Positions 26,422 through 38,000 of a stretch of 64,000 bases of DNA are shown in pieces (the first letter of the stretch is position 1; every line of letters starts with the position of its first letter). The notes below the pieces were generated by a model that was not told the origin of the DNA, did not search any database, and saw only the letters and a program-made list of their open reading frames with translations. A program made the position numbers and the translations under genes. The stretch spans positions 62,001-126,000 of the forward strand of contig NW_020194691.1 of the NCBI RefSeq assembly GCF_002865645.1, read 5' to 3'. This DNA comes from Hyaloscypha bicolor E (lineage: Eukaryota > Ascomycota > Leotiomycetes > Helotiales > Hyaloscyphaceae).

Positions 26422-27339
26422 ATGTCTGAATTAAATCAATTATACTACCCTGGATATTGCTGCCCTCGATCGATCTTCTAGTTCCCTCTTAAGGATGGCT
26501 GGCGAACCGCGACGTGTGGTTCTTGCCTTGAGTAATAGGCCTTGCGCTATGTAGCGATTCAGGGGCGAGAGAGAGAGGGAGAGGAAGAGGGAGAGGAAGG
26601 GGGGGAGAGGGAGGGGGAGGGGGAGCAAGCTACAGGTAAGTTAACGGACCTATTTACGGGCAAGCTAACTCTTCTAGGGCCGCAAACCCGTTGCTCAAGC
26701 TGCTTGCAATTCCGCAATCTCGGCCGCTTCCTTACCTGTAAGCCCTATCGTCGCCGGAATTTGAAGGCAAAGCGTTATTGAGCTCTAATGACTCGTATTC
26801 CGAACCCTCTCCTAACTCGAGCCGAGCTTGCGGATCATATCTAGCACCGGCAGCAAGCTACCGGGAAGATAGAGAGAGGGTTTGCCGGATACCAGGCAAT
26901 TACGGTCGATGATTATACGCGAGAGCCAACCCAAGAGAAGGAGCAGGAGCTCCAGGACCGGTAGCAATGGCGTAAGGATGGGAAGGCAGAGAGGAGGGTT
27001 TGGGAGGTAGAGAGGAAGGAGCGAGTGAGGAAGTCACAAGCACAAAGAGGCCAGTTCCTAGGGGAGGGGGAGTTTGAGGCGTGGTGGGAGGCGAGGGAGA
27101 AGGAGTGGCAGAGAGCAAGTGAGAGGTTAAAGGAGGGAGATAGGGAAAGGAGGAAGATGAAGAAGGATGGAGAGAAGTGGGCTGAGTGGGCAGAGAGAGA
27201 GGAGCAAGAGAAGAGAGAGAGGGAGGGGCAGGCTAAAGGAGAAGCTTGCGGACTAGTGGAGAGGCAGGCTTGCGAGCTGAGAGAGAGGCAAGCAAAGTTA
27301 TATATAGACGAATACGAATATTGCGATAATTATTAACTC
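26422..27339 (+). pseudogene. Decayed gene: CxxC-containing, Glu/Arg-rich coiled-coil protein
   Basis: From ATG 26422 to TAA 27337-27339 one frame of about 305 codons can be read with in-frame stops at 26479 (TAG), 26533 (TAA), 26536 (TAG), 26779 (TGA), 26839 (TAG) and 26962 (TAG). Each is one C-to-T step from CAG, CAA or CGA, and there is no frameshift. The N-terminal part has cysteine pairs (TCGSCLE, then TRCSSCLQFRNLGRFLTCKP), suggesting a small zinc-binding module split by a Glu/Arg/Gly-rich stretch (26563-26625). The C-terminal half is a long charged helix (KEWQRASERLKEGDRERRK-type sequence), probably a coiled coil. I do not recognise the family; RIP implies that it was repeated in the genome. 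Confidence 0.6.
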
Positions 27340-27359
27340 TAATTCCAGGGCAAGTGAGG

Positions 27360-28020
27360 CTTAGGAGGGGCCGCGAGAGGAAGAGAGCTTTGCGGGTAAA
27401 AGTAAGGCTTGGGAGGGAGTTACGGGTGAGAGTACAGGTAGTAAGGGGCTTGCAGGGCGAGTGAGGCTTGGGGAGGCCCGCGAGAGGGAAGGGAGAGCTT
27501 TGCGGGTAAGAGTGAGGCTTGGAAGGGAGCTACAGGTAAGAGTACGGGTGGTAACGGGCTTGCGGGGGCAAGTAAGGCTTGAGAGGGCCCGCAAGAGGGA
27601 GGGAGCTTTGCGGGTATGAGTAATGCTTGGGAGGGAAGGGGAAGCCCTATAAGTAAGGGTATAAGCGGGAGTGAGGCTTGGAAGGGTTCGCGAGAGGAAA
27701 GGAAGAGCTTTGCGAGTAGAAGTAAGGCTTGGGAGGGCCCGCGAGTACGGTATAGAAAGCAAAAAGCTAAATATTTAAATAAAAGCTCTTAAAAACTAAT
27801 TTCTCTCACGCTTATACGTTATATTAGTGCGAGCTTGCGAGCGCAATGTGGCTATACTTAAGGAGAAGGTTTTATAAGTAAAAGTAAGGCTTAAAAGGGC
27901 TTATAAAAGGAAAGACAGAGCTTTGCGGGTATAATTAGGGGATATTACAGTTCGTAAAGAGAAAGAGAGAGCTTTACGAGTAAGTATAAGGCTTAGAAGG
28001 CCTATAGGTAATAAAAGAGC
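27360..28020. repeat. Degenerate ~102-110-bp minisatellite
   Basis: The core AGCTTTGCGGGTA begins at 27386, 27496, 27604 and 27706, then recurs in decayed form at 27919 and 27970. Each unit also has GTGAGGCTTGGGAGGG- and GGGCCCGCGAGAGGG-like blocks. Spacings of 110, 108 and 102 bp define the unit, with copies from 27.78 kb onward increasingly AT-rich. The array directly follows the coiled-coil pseudogene, whose own 3' part has similar purine-rich sequence, so part of the array may derive from it. Confidence 0.7.
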
Positions 28021-28052
28021 TTTATTATAAGTAAGTCACGTGACCCTCTTAA

Positions 28053-28571
28053 TCTCGAATCGAGATCAGGGCAAAATTAAAGACTGGCCCCGAAGCTTGC
28101 GTAGGGCCGCCAGGCTTTAATTTTAGCGAAGCGGCCCAGATCTCGTCCTTATTACCATGGGATGTATTCTGGAACTCTTTGGGCCAAAACCCGAACGTGC
28201 CGTTGTATATCCATTTGTCAGTCTGCACCATTCACGTAAGGCTTCAGTACGGTCCGGAATCTACAAACACTCAGCCGGACTATCTACCGTCTGGGGATAA
28301 ACCGACTCTTGGTTCTGCGTATTGGGCCCCATTTGATATCAAAGAAAATGTTTCCATTCAAGGAAGACTATATCTCCTTCAAGAAACAGACAAAACCTCA
28401 GAATATCACATGGATTTGACGAGAAAGGTCTTCATGGGCGTGATTCCAGGAGAGTCTTACCCTCTTTACTCCAACCCGAATACCTTTATCATGGTCGCTC
28501 AAGACAACGGCGAGTGTCTTGGACGAATCGGGCATTATAGAATTGGATTGATCATACCAGCATTGGAGTAA
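28053..28571 (+). pseudogene. Unrecognised 3' gene fragment or open frame without a start
   Basis: An open frame of about 172 codons runs from just after a TAA (28050-28052) to TAA/TAG-rich sequence at about 28571. Its composition is protein-like (PPGFNFSEA and LLPWDVFW near the start, GRIGHYRIGLIIPALE at the end), and the opposite-strand frames are poorer. No ATG lies near the start, and the left end coincides with the TCACGTGA at 28036-28043 and the end of the minisatellite, so the 5' part may be missing. A possible GT...AG pair at about 28236-28274 keeps frame. The ending loosely resembles C-termini of HET proteins, but that is too weak for a family call. Confidence 0.35.
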
Positions 28572-28770
28572 TCCCGTGGTGACGGTGTAAATGAAGCATA
28601 GGCGCATCGGAGCGAGAGTGATTTGAGCACGCGGGCACGGTTTGGAGAGTGGTCCGTGGTAAACACGTTTAACGGTCATGTTTGGGAGGCTCTCTCCAGA
28701 GGCTTTATAGAGTGCTAACCGCAGTATTTTGTAGCAAGACCAGGTAGAAGAGCCGACGAGCCGCAGTTGG

Positions 28771-28804
28771 CACAGCGGCACAGCAGCACAGCAGCACAGC
28801 AGCA
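28771..28804. repeat. 8-bp tandem repeat (CACAGCAG)x4
   Basis: Four consecutive copies of CACAGCRG lie in the 3' flank of the ankyrin-HET gene. The sequence GCTAACCGCAG or CACTAACCGCAG is found on both sides (about 28715 and 28804). It has no obvious function. Confidence 0.7.
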
Positions 28805-28921
28805 CTAACCGCAGCAAAGGCCCAGTTTACTATGCTAGATACTCGTGAGTGTGACATTATATACGGAGGTTAGTGATGAAGGCGGAACCGAGTAAGTGTG
28901 GTTCGAATGATTAGACGATTA

Positions 28922-31900
28922 CTAGCGGAAGATATACTCTACCAAAGGCCGCTCAGGATCGCCAAACAGCGCGATCACATCTAAGCCATGCACATAACAA
29001 TCTCCTAGAAGAGTTGACGTATCCCCTTCACATAGCCGAACGGCGAAAGGGTAAGTGGAACCAGGAAGGTAGACAATCTTATCCCCTGGCTGCACTTCCG
29101 GATCAGCAAGCCCCAGAGACCCTCCCTCGGTAACAAACAGCTTCCTCCCATAACTAGCCTTCTCAAATTCGTTGACATACGATCTGTAATATCTTTCACA
29201 CGTCTTTTGTAATGAGCTCTCGTCCACGCCTCCCAGGCCTAGTTCCGTGCAATATTCCACATCCTCGAAGTATTGAGGCTCTTTCGAACCGAGCGCACCC
29301 GTCCCATATTGTTTGTACCATAGTACGCCTCCTATGGGTGACCACTGGTAGTCCATGTTGAGGGAAATGTTGAGAGCAACTATTGTACCCCGAACACATC
29401 GGATGCTGTGGTGCGTGGGTCGACCGACATCCTGCCAATTTCTGAGTCCTTCGTCGACACGGCGCTGGCAGCAAGACTTTCCCATCCTAAGAGGAGTCGC
29501 AAGCATGCGTCTGTACCGAGCGCGTATTCTTTGCTGGCGGGCAGCTCATTACCAATAAATCGAACAGTGTCGACAGCCTTACCCTTGATTATGAGCTCCA
29601 TGTCATCATTACGGAATCTCAGCCCGGGTGAGGCCTTGGTCAGACAACTATCCAGCCACTCCCACTTTCCATGGTGGAGACTTTCTGTATGACCGGGAAG
29701 GTGACACGAGGAACGCCTTGCGCTGAAATCTGGGACCCAGGAAGGAAGACCTGGTATGGTATGCTTTGTTCCACACAAATTCAAGAGATCGAGGCTGCCA
29801 GCCTCCTGGATGATGGCCTGGGTGAATTTGCAATAGATTTCTTGGACGTCTAGCCCGTACTCAACTGACATAAGTCCACGTTTCAGTAGACCGAATATGC
29901 CGTAGACCTTATCTTTTGGATCCGTAGCTTGAGAGAACTGGCTGTACTTGAGCACCGATCGATACGCGCCCGGGCCGGTGCCACCAGCGTCCCTCAATCC
30001 GTGTAAGTCGTGAAGCTGACGTGCTCGAATTTGGTAGTCTAGGCCACGAATAGGGTAGTAGGCGGGCTCTATGTGCCTGATTAACGGCCTGAAAATATCG
30101 TTCCAAGCAGCTGAATCGGATCCACAACAGACAATGGCTGCTTTGCTGAGAGCTTTTTCCTGAATCACCCATGTCCGGAAGAACCAAGGTCGCTGACAGA
30201 GCCTATGAAATGCCGTGAGTGTTGACCCTTTATACGCTGGTGGATTTGACTCCTCTACGGGAGAGCCGCGGAGTTTATATTCCTGCCGCCATTGTGCATG
30301 GTGTTGAAAGACTAGGTGGGAGTCTTCACCTGATTTTCCTAGCCATACGAGGACTCTGCTCGCGTTCATGTAAATATCTCTCATGAGAGTGACTTGCTGG
30401 TTGCGCTCCCCGATGTCGCACTGGTTGATACAGATGGCATCCACCCACAAGTGTCGTGGTTTGGACTCTAGCCGAAATGCGAGCAGCGCTTCGTACAAGT
30501 TGGGCGTAATTTGAAGAACCTTGCTGTCCAGCTTGATGTATCTGGGCACAGAGTTGTCGCCCCAGACGTACGAAAGTGCTTCATAGTCTGGGGCAAGACT
30601 TAGATCGGACGAAACGAGCTCACATTCGATCAGGAATCCGGAGTCCGTTGCGGCGTGGAGGATCAATGTGCGGAACCCATCGCGTCCGGTCAAAGGCGTG
30701 TGCACAAAATCCTGGCCAATTATTCTGTCGATTGGCAACAATGATTTGGTTTCCGGGTTATGTGAGTCGATTGGAATCCCTAAGTCGAGCACTTGGTCCT
30801 TGTTGGTGATCACAGTATGGATGGGCGCACGGCATTGAGCCTTGACCCTCCACTGTTCTCGCATCTTTTGCCCTTCCTCCGGCATATGACGCTCCAGTAG
30901 CTGGACGAAATTCCACAGCTCCCATAGTCGATCTGTGCTTTGTATCTGCGTTTTGAGCCTCTTTCCTATAGTCGTCAACGCATTATTGCCAATGCCTGTT
31001 TCCAAGCAGCCCATGTTGGCGCCTCTCTCAATGAGAAAATTTATTGTCGCCATAGACCCACTCCTGCACGCGATTTGTATGAGTGTCTCGTTCTTCTTAT
31101 CCCTATCGGTTCGCCGGGTACGGACGCGGAATGCTTCGTTGATATTGAGGAAAGACACGAGGACGTCGAGCATTTCGATATCGCCCTCACCGATTGCTGT
31201 CGTAGCAAGCTGCCCGAGCTCGTCAGGAGGCACGAGATTGCCCCATTTCTGGAAGAGGTCATGCAACAGTGCGCATTCGCTTTTGCGGGCAGCATACCGT
31301 TGTGCTTGAGCAGCGTCGAACTCGGAACCGTGCTGTATGAGGAGCTCAATAGTCTCAAAGCTTTTCGTAACGGGGACGCGGTCAAGTCTACTTCCCATTT
31401 GAAGCAGGTGCTTCACTAGGGAGACATGGCCACATTGAGCAGATAGCTCAAGCATCTGAGCACGATCCTCTGTGCGAGACTCAACTTCCAAGAGCACGCG
31501 ACACGTTTCCCAGCGCTTCGAGCACTTCTCCCAAGTTAAACCCTCGATTCCTCGATGCCGTCTACTGCTCCAGACACCCTCCGCGGCAGAATGCGTCGCA
31601 CATATGGCGATCCCCAGAGCCGGTTTGTTGTGAGTCTTGCGCGGCGGATCTTCATGCGGCGAACGAGTCGCTTCCCAATCCAACTGTTCGCAAGTCGACT
31701 GGCCCATATCTCGGGGCCGGGCCCCAAGGTCAAGGAGGAGTTGGACCACATGTGCTTGCCCCCCCGCGGCCGCAGCATGAAGTGCGGAGGCGTAGAACCT
31801 CCCTCTGCTGTATTCAAGGACCGTAGGGTGATCAATTGGGACGCCATATGCAATCAGCCTCTCCACCCACGAGGTCTCCCCTCGAAAACAGGCCGCGTGT

Positions 31901-32667
31901 AGGAGTTTGACCATGTGAGGTTCGTCGCGTGAACACGATATCCCAGCATCCAGAAGGTCGCTCACAATCTGTCTCCAACCACCTCCCAACTTCCCATTCC
32001 AGGGATGACCATGGAACTTAGGCGTCTCAACCTCCTGCCACACAATGGCTTCCAGAGTTGTCTGTACTAGGTTTAGCGATGTCACATCCCTCCACGAGAC
32101 AAAGGTATGTGTCGTCGAGATTTCGGCACCTTCTTCAAGAAGTATTCGAAATAGCTTGCAATGCCCAAGCATGCAAGCGTAGAAGAGAGCCGTGTTTCCA
32201 TGGTTGTCGAAAGCCCTAACGTCAGCTCCATTTTCAAGTAGTAGCTGAACAACCTCGATCAGTTTGCCACCTACAGGAACGGACGGCCCCCACATTTGCC
32301 ATTTCATCTCTTCTTTATCGCACGGGGTGGTATCTCTCCTAAAACACGAGGCGATGGCAAATGGTAAAATATCGTCTCCAGCTTTTAGAGATCTTGGTGA
32401 ACTCAGGCCCTTGAGCTTTTGGAGGAGAACGAGCACGATCTTATATCGCCCTTTCCTGAGTAGGAATTTCAAACCCTGGATGACGGACCGCATGAAGGCC
32501 ACGCGGTCTGCGCCTGTGCCAACAGCGCAAAATTCGTCGACCATTGCATCCTCAAAATCAGATAGGTCGCGATACTCGGGGGCGATCTTGGTACATAGTG
32601 CGAGAATCTTTTCCCCAGCAGCCTCACCCTCCTGGACACCAGCATCCGTATTGTCGGGCTGAGCCAT
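28922..32667 (-). CDS. Ankyrin-repeat/HET-domain protein (heterokaryon-incompatibility type)
   Basis: The proposed CDS is complement(28922..29344, 29389..32667), about 1233 residues. The start is ATG at 32667; exon 1 stays open for 1093 codons. Residues ~130-580 contain ankyrin repeats (for example GHCKLFRILLEEGA and ALHAAAAGGQAHVVQLLLD). A HET domain follows at ~695-850 with the hallmarks ALSYVWGD, LWVDAICINQ, RVLVWLG and PWFFRTWVIQE, and a C-terminal region ends with YGRKLFVTEGGSLGL, QPGDKIVYL and a G-CYVHG block. The two parts lie in different frames; a 44-nt intron (29345-29388, donor GTACAA, acceptor CCAG) restores continuity, giving FGWSPIGGVLW. HET-domain proteins trigger programmed cell death on non-self contact; ankyrin repeats usually serve in recognition. 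The coding frame appears intact and free of RIP stops. The intron is inferred; a frameshift is the alternative. Confidence 0.88.
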
Positions 32668-33445
32668 ACTTGGTTGTGTCGATAGTATTTACTTCATAGG
32701 TCTTTCAGTCTGAGAGATTATTAGGGAAGCGGAAGGCGGATAAGCTCGAGCATTCCAAATACTCAGGCTGTAGAGCACGAGATACGTTTACGTAGGTAGA
32801 CGTGCTCAGTGCGGCCGAAATCCCCGCGTGCAAAAAAAGCACCATGTCAGGTGGCTGCCTGTTCCCATCGTACAAGTGTAACCAAGATGTAGGAATTACG
32901 TAGGAGGGTGCAGAAAGACAGAACTAGGGAGCGCCACGCAATACTTGGTCCTACTATCGTCTAGATATGCAGCAAAAAAAGAAAATATCGCAAAAACAGG
33001 CATGATCACGTGACTGTGCCCTTTGTCAGCAAAGTCGTCTATTAGGCATTTAAATTTGGAACCATTAGTTATAGATTAGAACCATTAATGCATTACCAGC
33101 CATACTAATTATTTACTTGTTTCTCCTGCAGGTAAGCACTCCTGTAATGCAGTTATTATAGTAATTAATACCTGGCAAGGTAATACTATTAGTATATATA
33201 CTTAGTTAATAAGTAGCTCTAGAGAACTAGGTCCTTAAATACAGACCTGGCCCTATAAGGATTCAATTAATAATAAGGACCTTATAAGAGATCCTTAACT
33301 TTTTTTACTAGAATCTAGTAAAGAAATCCTTAAAAGTTAAAATTTTAAGCTAAGAAATATCTTTATTAAAAACTAATAAAGAAATTATTTTATTAAATAA
33401 ATGCAAATAATATTTTATAATTATATAATAATATTATATATTATT
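32668..33445. promoter_or_regulatory. Upstream region of the ankyrin-HET gene, grading into AT-rich DNA
   Basis: About 390 bp of moderate-GC DNA follows the HET start codon and probably holds its promoter. At 33004-33017 lies GATCACGTGACTGT, repeated at 41690-41703. From 33050 the sequence becomes AT-rich with short repeated words and leads into repeat E. No reading frame is supported. Confidence 0.4.
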
Positions 33446-33703
33446 ATAAGGTATATAATAGCAGGGTATTATATAAATAATTAAGGTAAAGGAAGTAAAA
33501 TCTAAGGTAAAATATAGAGTGAAGCGTGGAAGTATAATTAATTCCAAGAACTGATTCTAATTAAGAAACTAATTAATGCCCATTTCTAAAGCTCCGTATC
33601 TCTCTATATATATTATTTAATATTTCGCTAGATATACGGAAGTACTAGTTCTAATTAGGGAATATAATCTTATATAAGTACTAGTCTAATTAGGCTACTA
33701 AAT
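33446..33703 (-). repeat. Repeat E, copy 2 (uninterrupted)
   Basis: The reverse complement matches 3055-3182 joined to 23187-23325. It preserves the empty target site of element A and is less RIP-mutated (CA, TG and CG sites remain). The remaining 33704-33900 is plain AT-rich DNA with no repeat I could match. Confidence 0.75.
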
Positions 33704-34138
33704 CTAATCTAATATTACTATTAATATATATATTTTAATTATTAATTATTATTATATTTTACTTAATATATTTAATTTAATTTTTTTTAAATAATATATT
33801 TTTATTAAAACTATAAAGTTTCTTTACTAATAAAATCAAATATAATATCTTCTAATATTATAATTATAATATAATTAATAATTTAGATTGTTTATTTATA
33901 TATTAATAAAGTATAGAGTTTAGTATTTCTCGGAATATTAGTTTTTCCGGACCCGAAAACCGCGACGCTAGCCGTAGCGCAGCGCAGCGCATACAGAGCC
34001 TTACTAATGAAGCCTTAGGCAGCTTTAAAAGGGCTGTGTAATCTTGTTTCTTTAATTTCATTGCTCTAATCTTCGTTCTTATTTTTCGAGGTTCGCAACT
34101 GAGAAGATTTCTCCCGACTCGTACGTCTCGATACAATA

Positions 34139-35020
34139 ATGTCCAGCACACAAAAAACCTATTTTCTCTCCCCGAATTGGGACTACCCTCCTGACGGCCT
34201 CATACGGCTCGGTAGCCTGATCACGGACCCCCAAAAGCCTCATCGTTCACTCAATAGAGGATCCCAAGTTGCCATTGATCAAGCCAACATCGATCAAAGT
34301 GTGAAGAAGGAATGGGAATTAACACGCGCACGGCTCACTGAAGTGCGCATAGGAGTATGGGTTAGCTTCCTTTCCATCGTCGGCGTTGAGCCTGGTGCGG
34401 GCTACAATCGCCAGCACGATTCGAGCGAGATTTACAAATGTAAAGCACTCGAGACGAATTGCTTCCAACCCGATAATACGTATGTCTTCGAAAGCCTTCA
34501 GAACAAATTCGTCCAGAGCTATATCATCGATAATGGGCATAGGCTTCCTGTCTATATGATAACCGGAGTCAAGATCGCAAGGGGTTTCAGGGCTACAACG
34601 ACGAGCAGCAAGACACAAGGCGGGGATGTGAAATTGGGTGTCAACACGGCGAGTCTTGGGGCTCCAGCGCAGGCTGGACCCGCCTTCAAGATTTCATTTA
34701 CCAGTTCCGAGGCGGCGTCGTTTGGAGCTGGTGAGGGATCGACGGATTGCGTGTTTGCATACCAGCTGATTAAGATACGGTCGAAGAGAAACGATAAGTT
34801 TACCGAAGAGGAATTTTATAAGGGGGCACTACTGAATACGGATGAAGAAGAAGAGGGATGCTGCATACTTGACCAATTGAGTGAGGACTGGGACGTGGCC
34901 GAAGTTTATATGGACATTCCCCACCGCACTGAGCAGAGTCCAGGTGCTGGGGAGAAGAATGCGTTCCTCACTGTCGATGAAGATGGTGGTAAAGCTTGCG
35001 TTGTTGTGGTACCTGAATAA
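34139..35020 (+). CDS. Gasdermin-like protein (fungal RCD-1/HET-Q1 family), putative pore-forming cell-death effector
   Basis: The single-exon frame encodes 293 residues from ATG 34139; the frame is open with no RIP stops. The N-terminus (residues ~10-34) reads LSPNWDYPPDGLIRLGSLI followed by T-DP-x-x-P, the N-terminal signature I associate with fungal gasdermin-like proteins. VYMITGVKIARG at ~137-148 and CVFAYQLIKI at ~203-212 are two further blocks of this type, flanking a Gly/Ser/Ala-rich stretch. After FYKG (~226-229) comes an acidic tail (~235-293). In the Podospora system a subtilisin-like protease removes a short C-terminal segment and frees the membrane-active N-terminal part; the length and the acidic tail fit. 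The convergent neighbour only 70 bp away encodes exactly such a protease. Family assignment is by motif memory, not search. Alternative: an unrelated conserved fungal protein. Confidence 0.72.
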   Translation: MSSTQKTYFLSPNWDYPPDGLIRLGSLITDPQKPHRSLNRGSQVAIDQANIDQSVKKEWELTRARLTEVRIGVWVSFLSIVGVEPGAGYNRQHDSSEIYKCKALETNCFQPDNTYVFESLQNKFVQSYIIDNGHRLPVYMITGVKIARGFRATTTSSKTQGGDVKLGVNTASLGAPAQAGPAFKISFTSSEAASFGAGEGSTDCVFAYQLIKIRSKRNDKFTEEEFYKGALLNTDEEEEGCCILDQLSEDWDVAEVYMDIPHRTEQSPGAGEKNAFLTVDEDGGKACVVVVPE

Positions 35021-35090
35021 TTGGTCTTGGGAAAGCACTTAGAGTTCGTCTCATTTGAATTGGATCCCCATATATTCGTCATGCTCTAGC

Positions 35091-38000
35091 CTACGTTCTA
35101 TCTCTCAAGCGTTGGAGTATCATGTCCATAACTGAATCCATTTTATATCCCTTCTTAGCCTGCAGCAATCGCCATGGTCGTATATAATCGTACGTGTCTC
35201 TCTCACCCGCCATAAGAGCGAAAACCTCTCGCATACCGACAATTGTTTTCAACTTCCAAAAATGCTCCACCTCATCAATACTGAAACTTGCGGAATTTCT
35301 ATACAAATGCAATCCCGCCAACTCTAGCATAATGGCTGCGATTCCCGCCGCAATGGGAGTCGCACAAGAGGTTCCTGATTTCCGTACCTCATGACCCTGA
35401 TTCAAGTGCATGGGCCAACTTGACATGACATCCTCGCCAAGAATGATGAAATTGTCCTTGTTTCGATGACTATCAGGGGTAAATTTGGCCTTATTTCCTA
35501 CGCCGTCGCTGGCATGGATGCAGATCACTTCATCCATCCGAGCTGGCCAGGAAACATCTGCGTTGCCGCCTTCGTTCGAAGCCGCTGATAGCAGGATTGT
35601 ATCCTTTTGTTTGGCATAGCATATTGCCTTGTCTATGCTTGAGACAGATTCATCGAATCCAAAGGACATGGTGATGATGTCGACGTTCCAAACGTCCACA
35701 GCGTGTCTGATGGCCTATTGTCTGATTAGGTTCAACTTTCCAAGACACACACTAAGAAACAAACCTTCTCAATATTCTGGTTGATCTCTTGCTTCGGAAT
35801 CATTCCTTTGCGATGGTCACCGTGCTTGAAAACCCTTTCGATGTATATCGTAGCGTTTGGTGCCACCTTCATCAGTAGTGCTGTTGAATGCGTTCCATGC
35901 CCATCCAAATCCTGCTGGATTGTGTCATCTAGATCAACCCAATCTTTGTACCCTGCAATTCTGTCTTGAAACTTATCGCAGGGAGGTTTTGGCAAATCTA
36001 CACCGGTGTCTAGAATCGCTATCTTGACGGGGCCCCGGCGATGGAGGATTTTGTTATAGAAGGCATGTCTTTCTTCATTTTCCTGAAGTTTGAGCAGTGG
36101 GTGAACCTTTTCATTTAGGAGGCTAAACCAGCCGTCAGATAAACTATGTGGTAATTAGTTGCACAGCGCTTTTGATGTTCTGAATATTGCTTACCGAGAG
36201 AACTTTACATCATGGAGGGACGCGTCGGGCCATAGATTTTGTGGATTGTGAGAGCTTTCAATGAGGCCGTCCTGCCGGTAGTCATCAACAGTTTTGGCGA
36301 GAGCCAAGGGTTGATTCTCGCCAAAACGCGAAGCTTCCCAGTTGATATAATCCTCTGGAGAGAGCCTGATCCCGGCATCAGGGTCCACTCGATAAGCATC
36401 GATAACTTTTTCTATGAGCTTCACAACCTTGCCATGAAGTTGACGTTGAAGATTTTCGTTATCGAGAGAGAGTCCTCGATCAAACGTCCCAGCGTCAAGG
36501 CATGCTCTTATAGCATCATTATATTCCGGAAGGCTGTCCCCCTCGCACTTCTCAAGCATTTTCTCGGCAGCTGGAAGATCAGAGTCGATGTTATACTGTT
36601 TGTCCCGTCTGTTGTTCGGATTATTTCCATCTCGAAAGTAATCGATTGGAGATCCAAGCCAGAGTTGAAGGAGTAAGATTCCGAGGGCGAGAATATTCGG
36701 GTAGGGGTGAAAGCGGTTCTTCTCCTCAATTTTATGTGACTGGTGCTTTTTGCTAGCTTTGTGCGACGGTATCTTCTTCGGGTTCTTCCATTCTGTCGTC
36801 AAGTATGGTTTGCTGAGGTCGATAATAGGGTGACGGCGAAAACAAATATCAGCACTTGACCATATTACGGGGGACCATGGCTCTCCACATACTTGCATAA
36901 ACCCATGGGCTAATGCAAGCGCGGAGAGATATCGGTTTTGTGCCCTGCGTAATACCGGCGGGGACATCCCGCGCATAATTTCATCTAAGGAGATGAATTT
37001 CTGTTCTTGCGGCCCATATATTGCCCTCTCATCGTAATGTTTCAGCAACCGACTCTTTGTGATATACAATTGGAGACGTGCGATGTTGCTTTCTGCTGTC
37101 TCCTGAACCACTTTGCAAAGTCCTGATGTGAGTTTCCAAGGGACACTTGCGTCGTCCGAAGGGTCTGGCTCTATAGGGAGAACTATTTTTACAGAACGCC
37201 CTTTGGCCTTTCTAGTCGACGAATGTGGTTCAGTGTCATGATTGTCTGGCACTTCAGCCTTGTCCGTTTCATTTCCATCTTCTGACATTGCATTCTCATC
37301 ATCTTTCATTGTGCTATTGAGAGATAATTAGTCAAGTTCCGGCTTTGAGGTGATAGTGCATATGGATTTTACTCTCACCTATTATCCCACGTCGCAAAAA
37401 TGTCTGCTTCTTGCCACCTCGAGTTTGACTGACAGGCTATCTGGAACCAGATGTCTAAATCAATGTTGAGACCCAAGTTTGAGGTTTTACGCCTCCGTTG
37501 TTTCCGTAAGAGAAGCTTTCCATGAGTATGTGGTGGCATTGATGGAGAGCACTCGCATTTCCAATGACTACTCAGCAATTGATGTGCCAAGCCTACCAAC
37601 ATGCGCTGTTTGCGAAAGGAAGACGGACCGCTCAGATCTATCCTTCCATTCCCCGATACACTGGTAGGGTCCAGGGGACGGGCAGCACGCATGCGTTTTT
37701 CCAGGTGAATATGGCATTCGGTGACTCGATGTAGCATCTGCCTGCGGACTGAAGGGTTTCGCTCCTGGAGCCTTATTATCGTCCTCAATTTCTTGACTGT
37801 CAATTCTACCCCTTGCACCTTGGCTTCGCCAATTTGCTGCTTTAATCTTACAAGGTTTGCGCGTCCGTCAAGATTATGTTTGCGGATTGATTGAGTCTGC
37901 AACTACCGCCGGCGTCAGTTGTCACCACGGGAAAAGTGGTGAGAATAATTGACTATGACCTACCTGAGTGTGCGGCAGTTCTACATTTCCCGATTTGTTT

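Noticed and set aside
26563..26625. Simple GA-rich microsatellite
   Set aside because: It stays in frame with flanking coding-like sequence and encodes a Glu/Arg/Gly stretch of the coiled-coil pseudogene, so it is listed as part of that gene.
27361..27762. Minus-strand Ser/Leu/Pro-rich frame of 133 codons
   Set aside because: It is the translation of the ~108-bp minisatellite; periodic low-complexity sequence with no start context.
27360..28020. CRISPR-like array
   Set aside because: Units are contiguous, ~108 bp long and degenerate, without short identical repeats and unique spacers; the organism is a fungus.
28398..28817. Minus-strand frame of 139 codons beside the ankyrin-HET gene
   Set aside because: Poor composition, includes the translated CACAGCAG repeat at its N-terminus, and is antisense to the more protein-like plus-strand frame.
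31041..31902. Several plus- and minus-strand frames of 100-160 codons
   Set aside because: All lie within the ankyrin region of the HET gene, in other frames or on the other strand.
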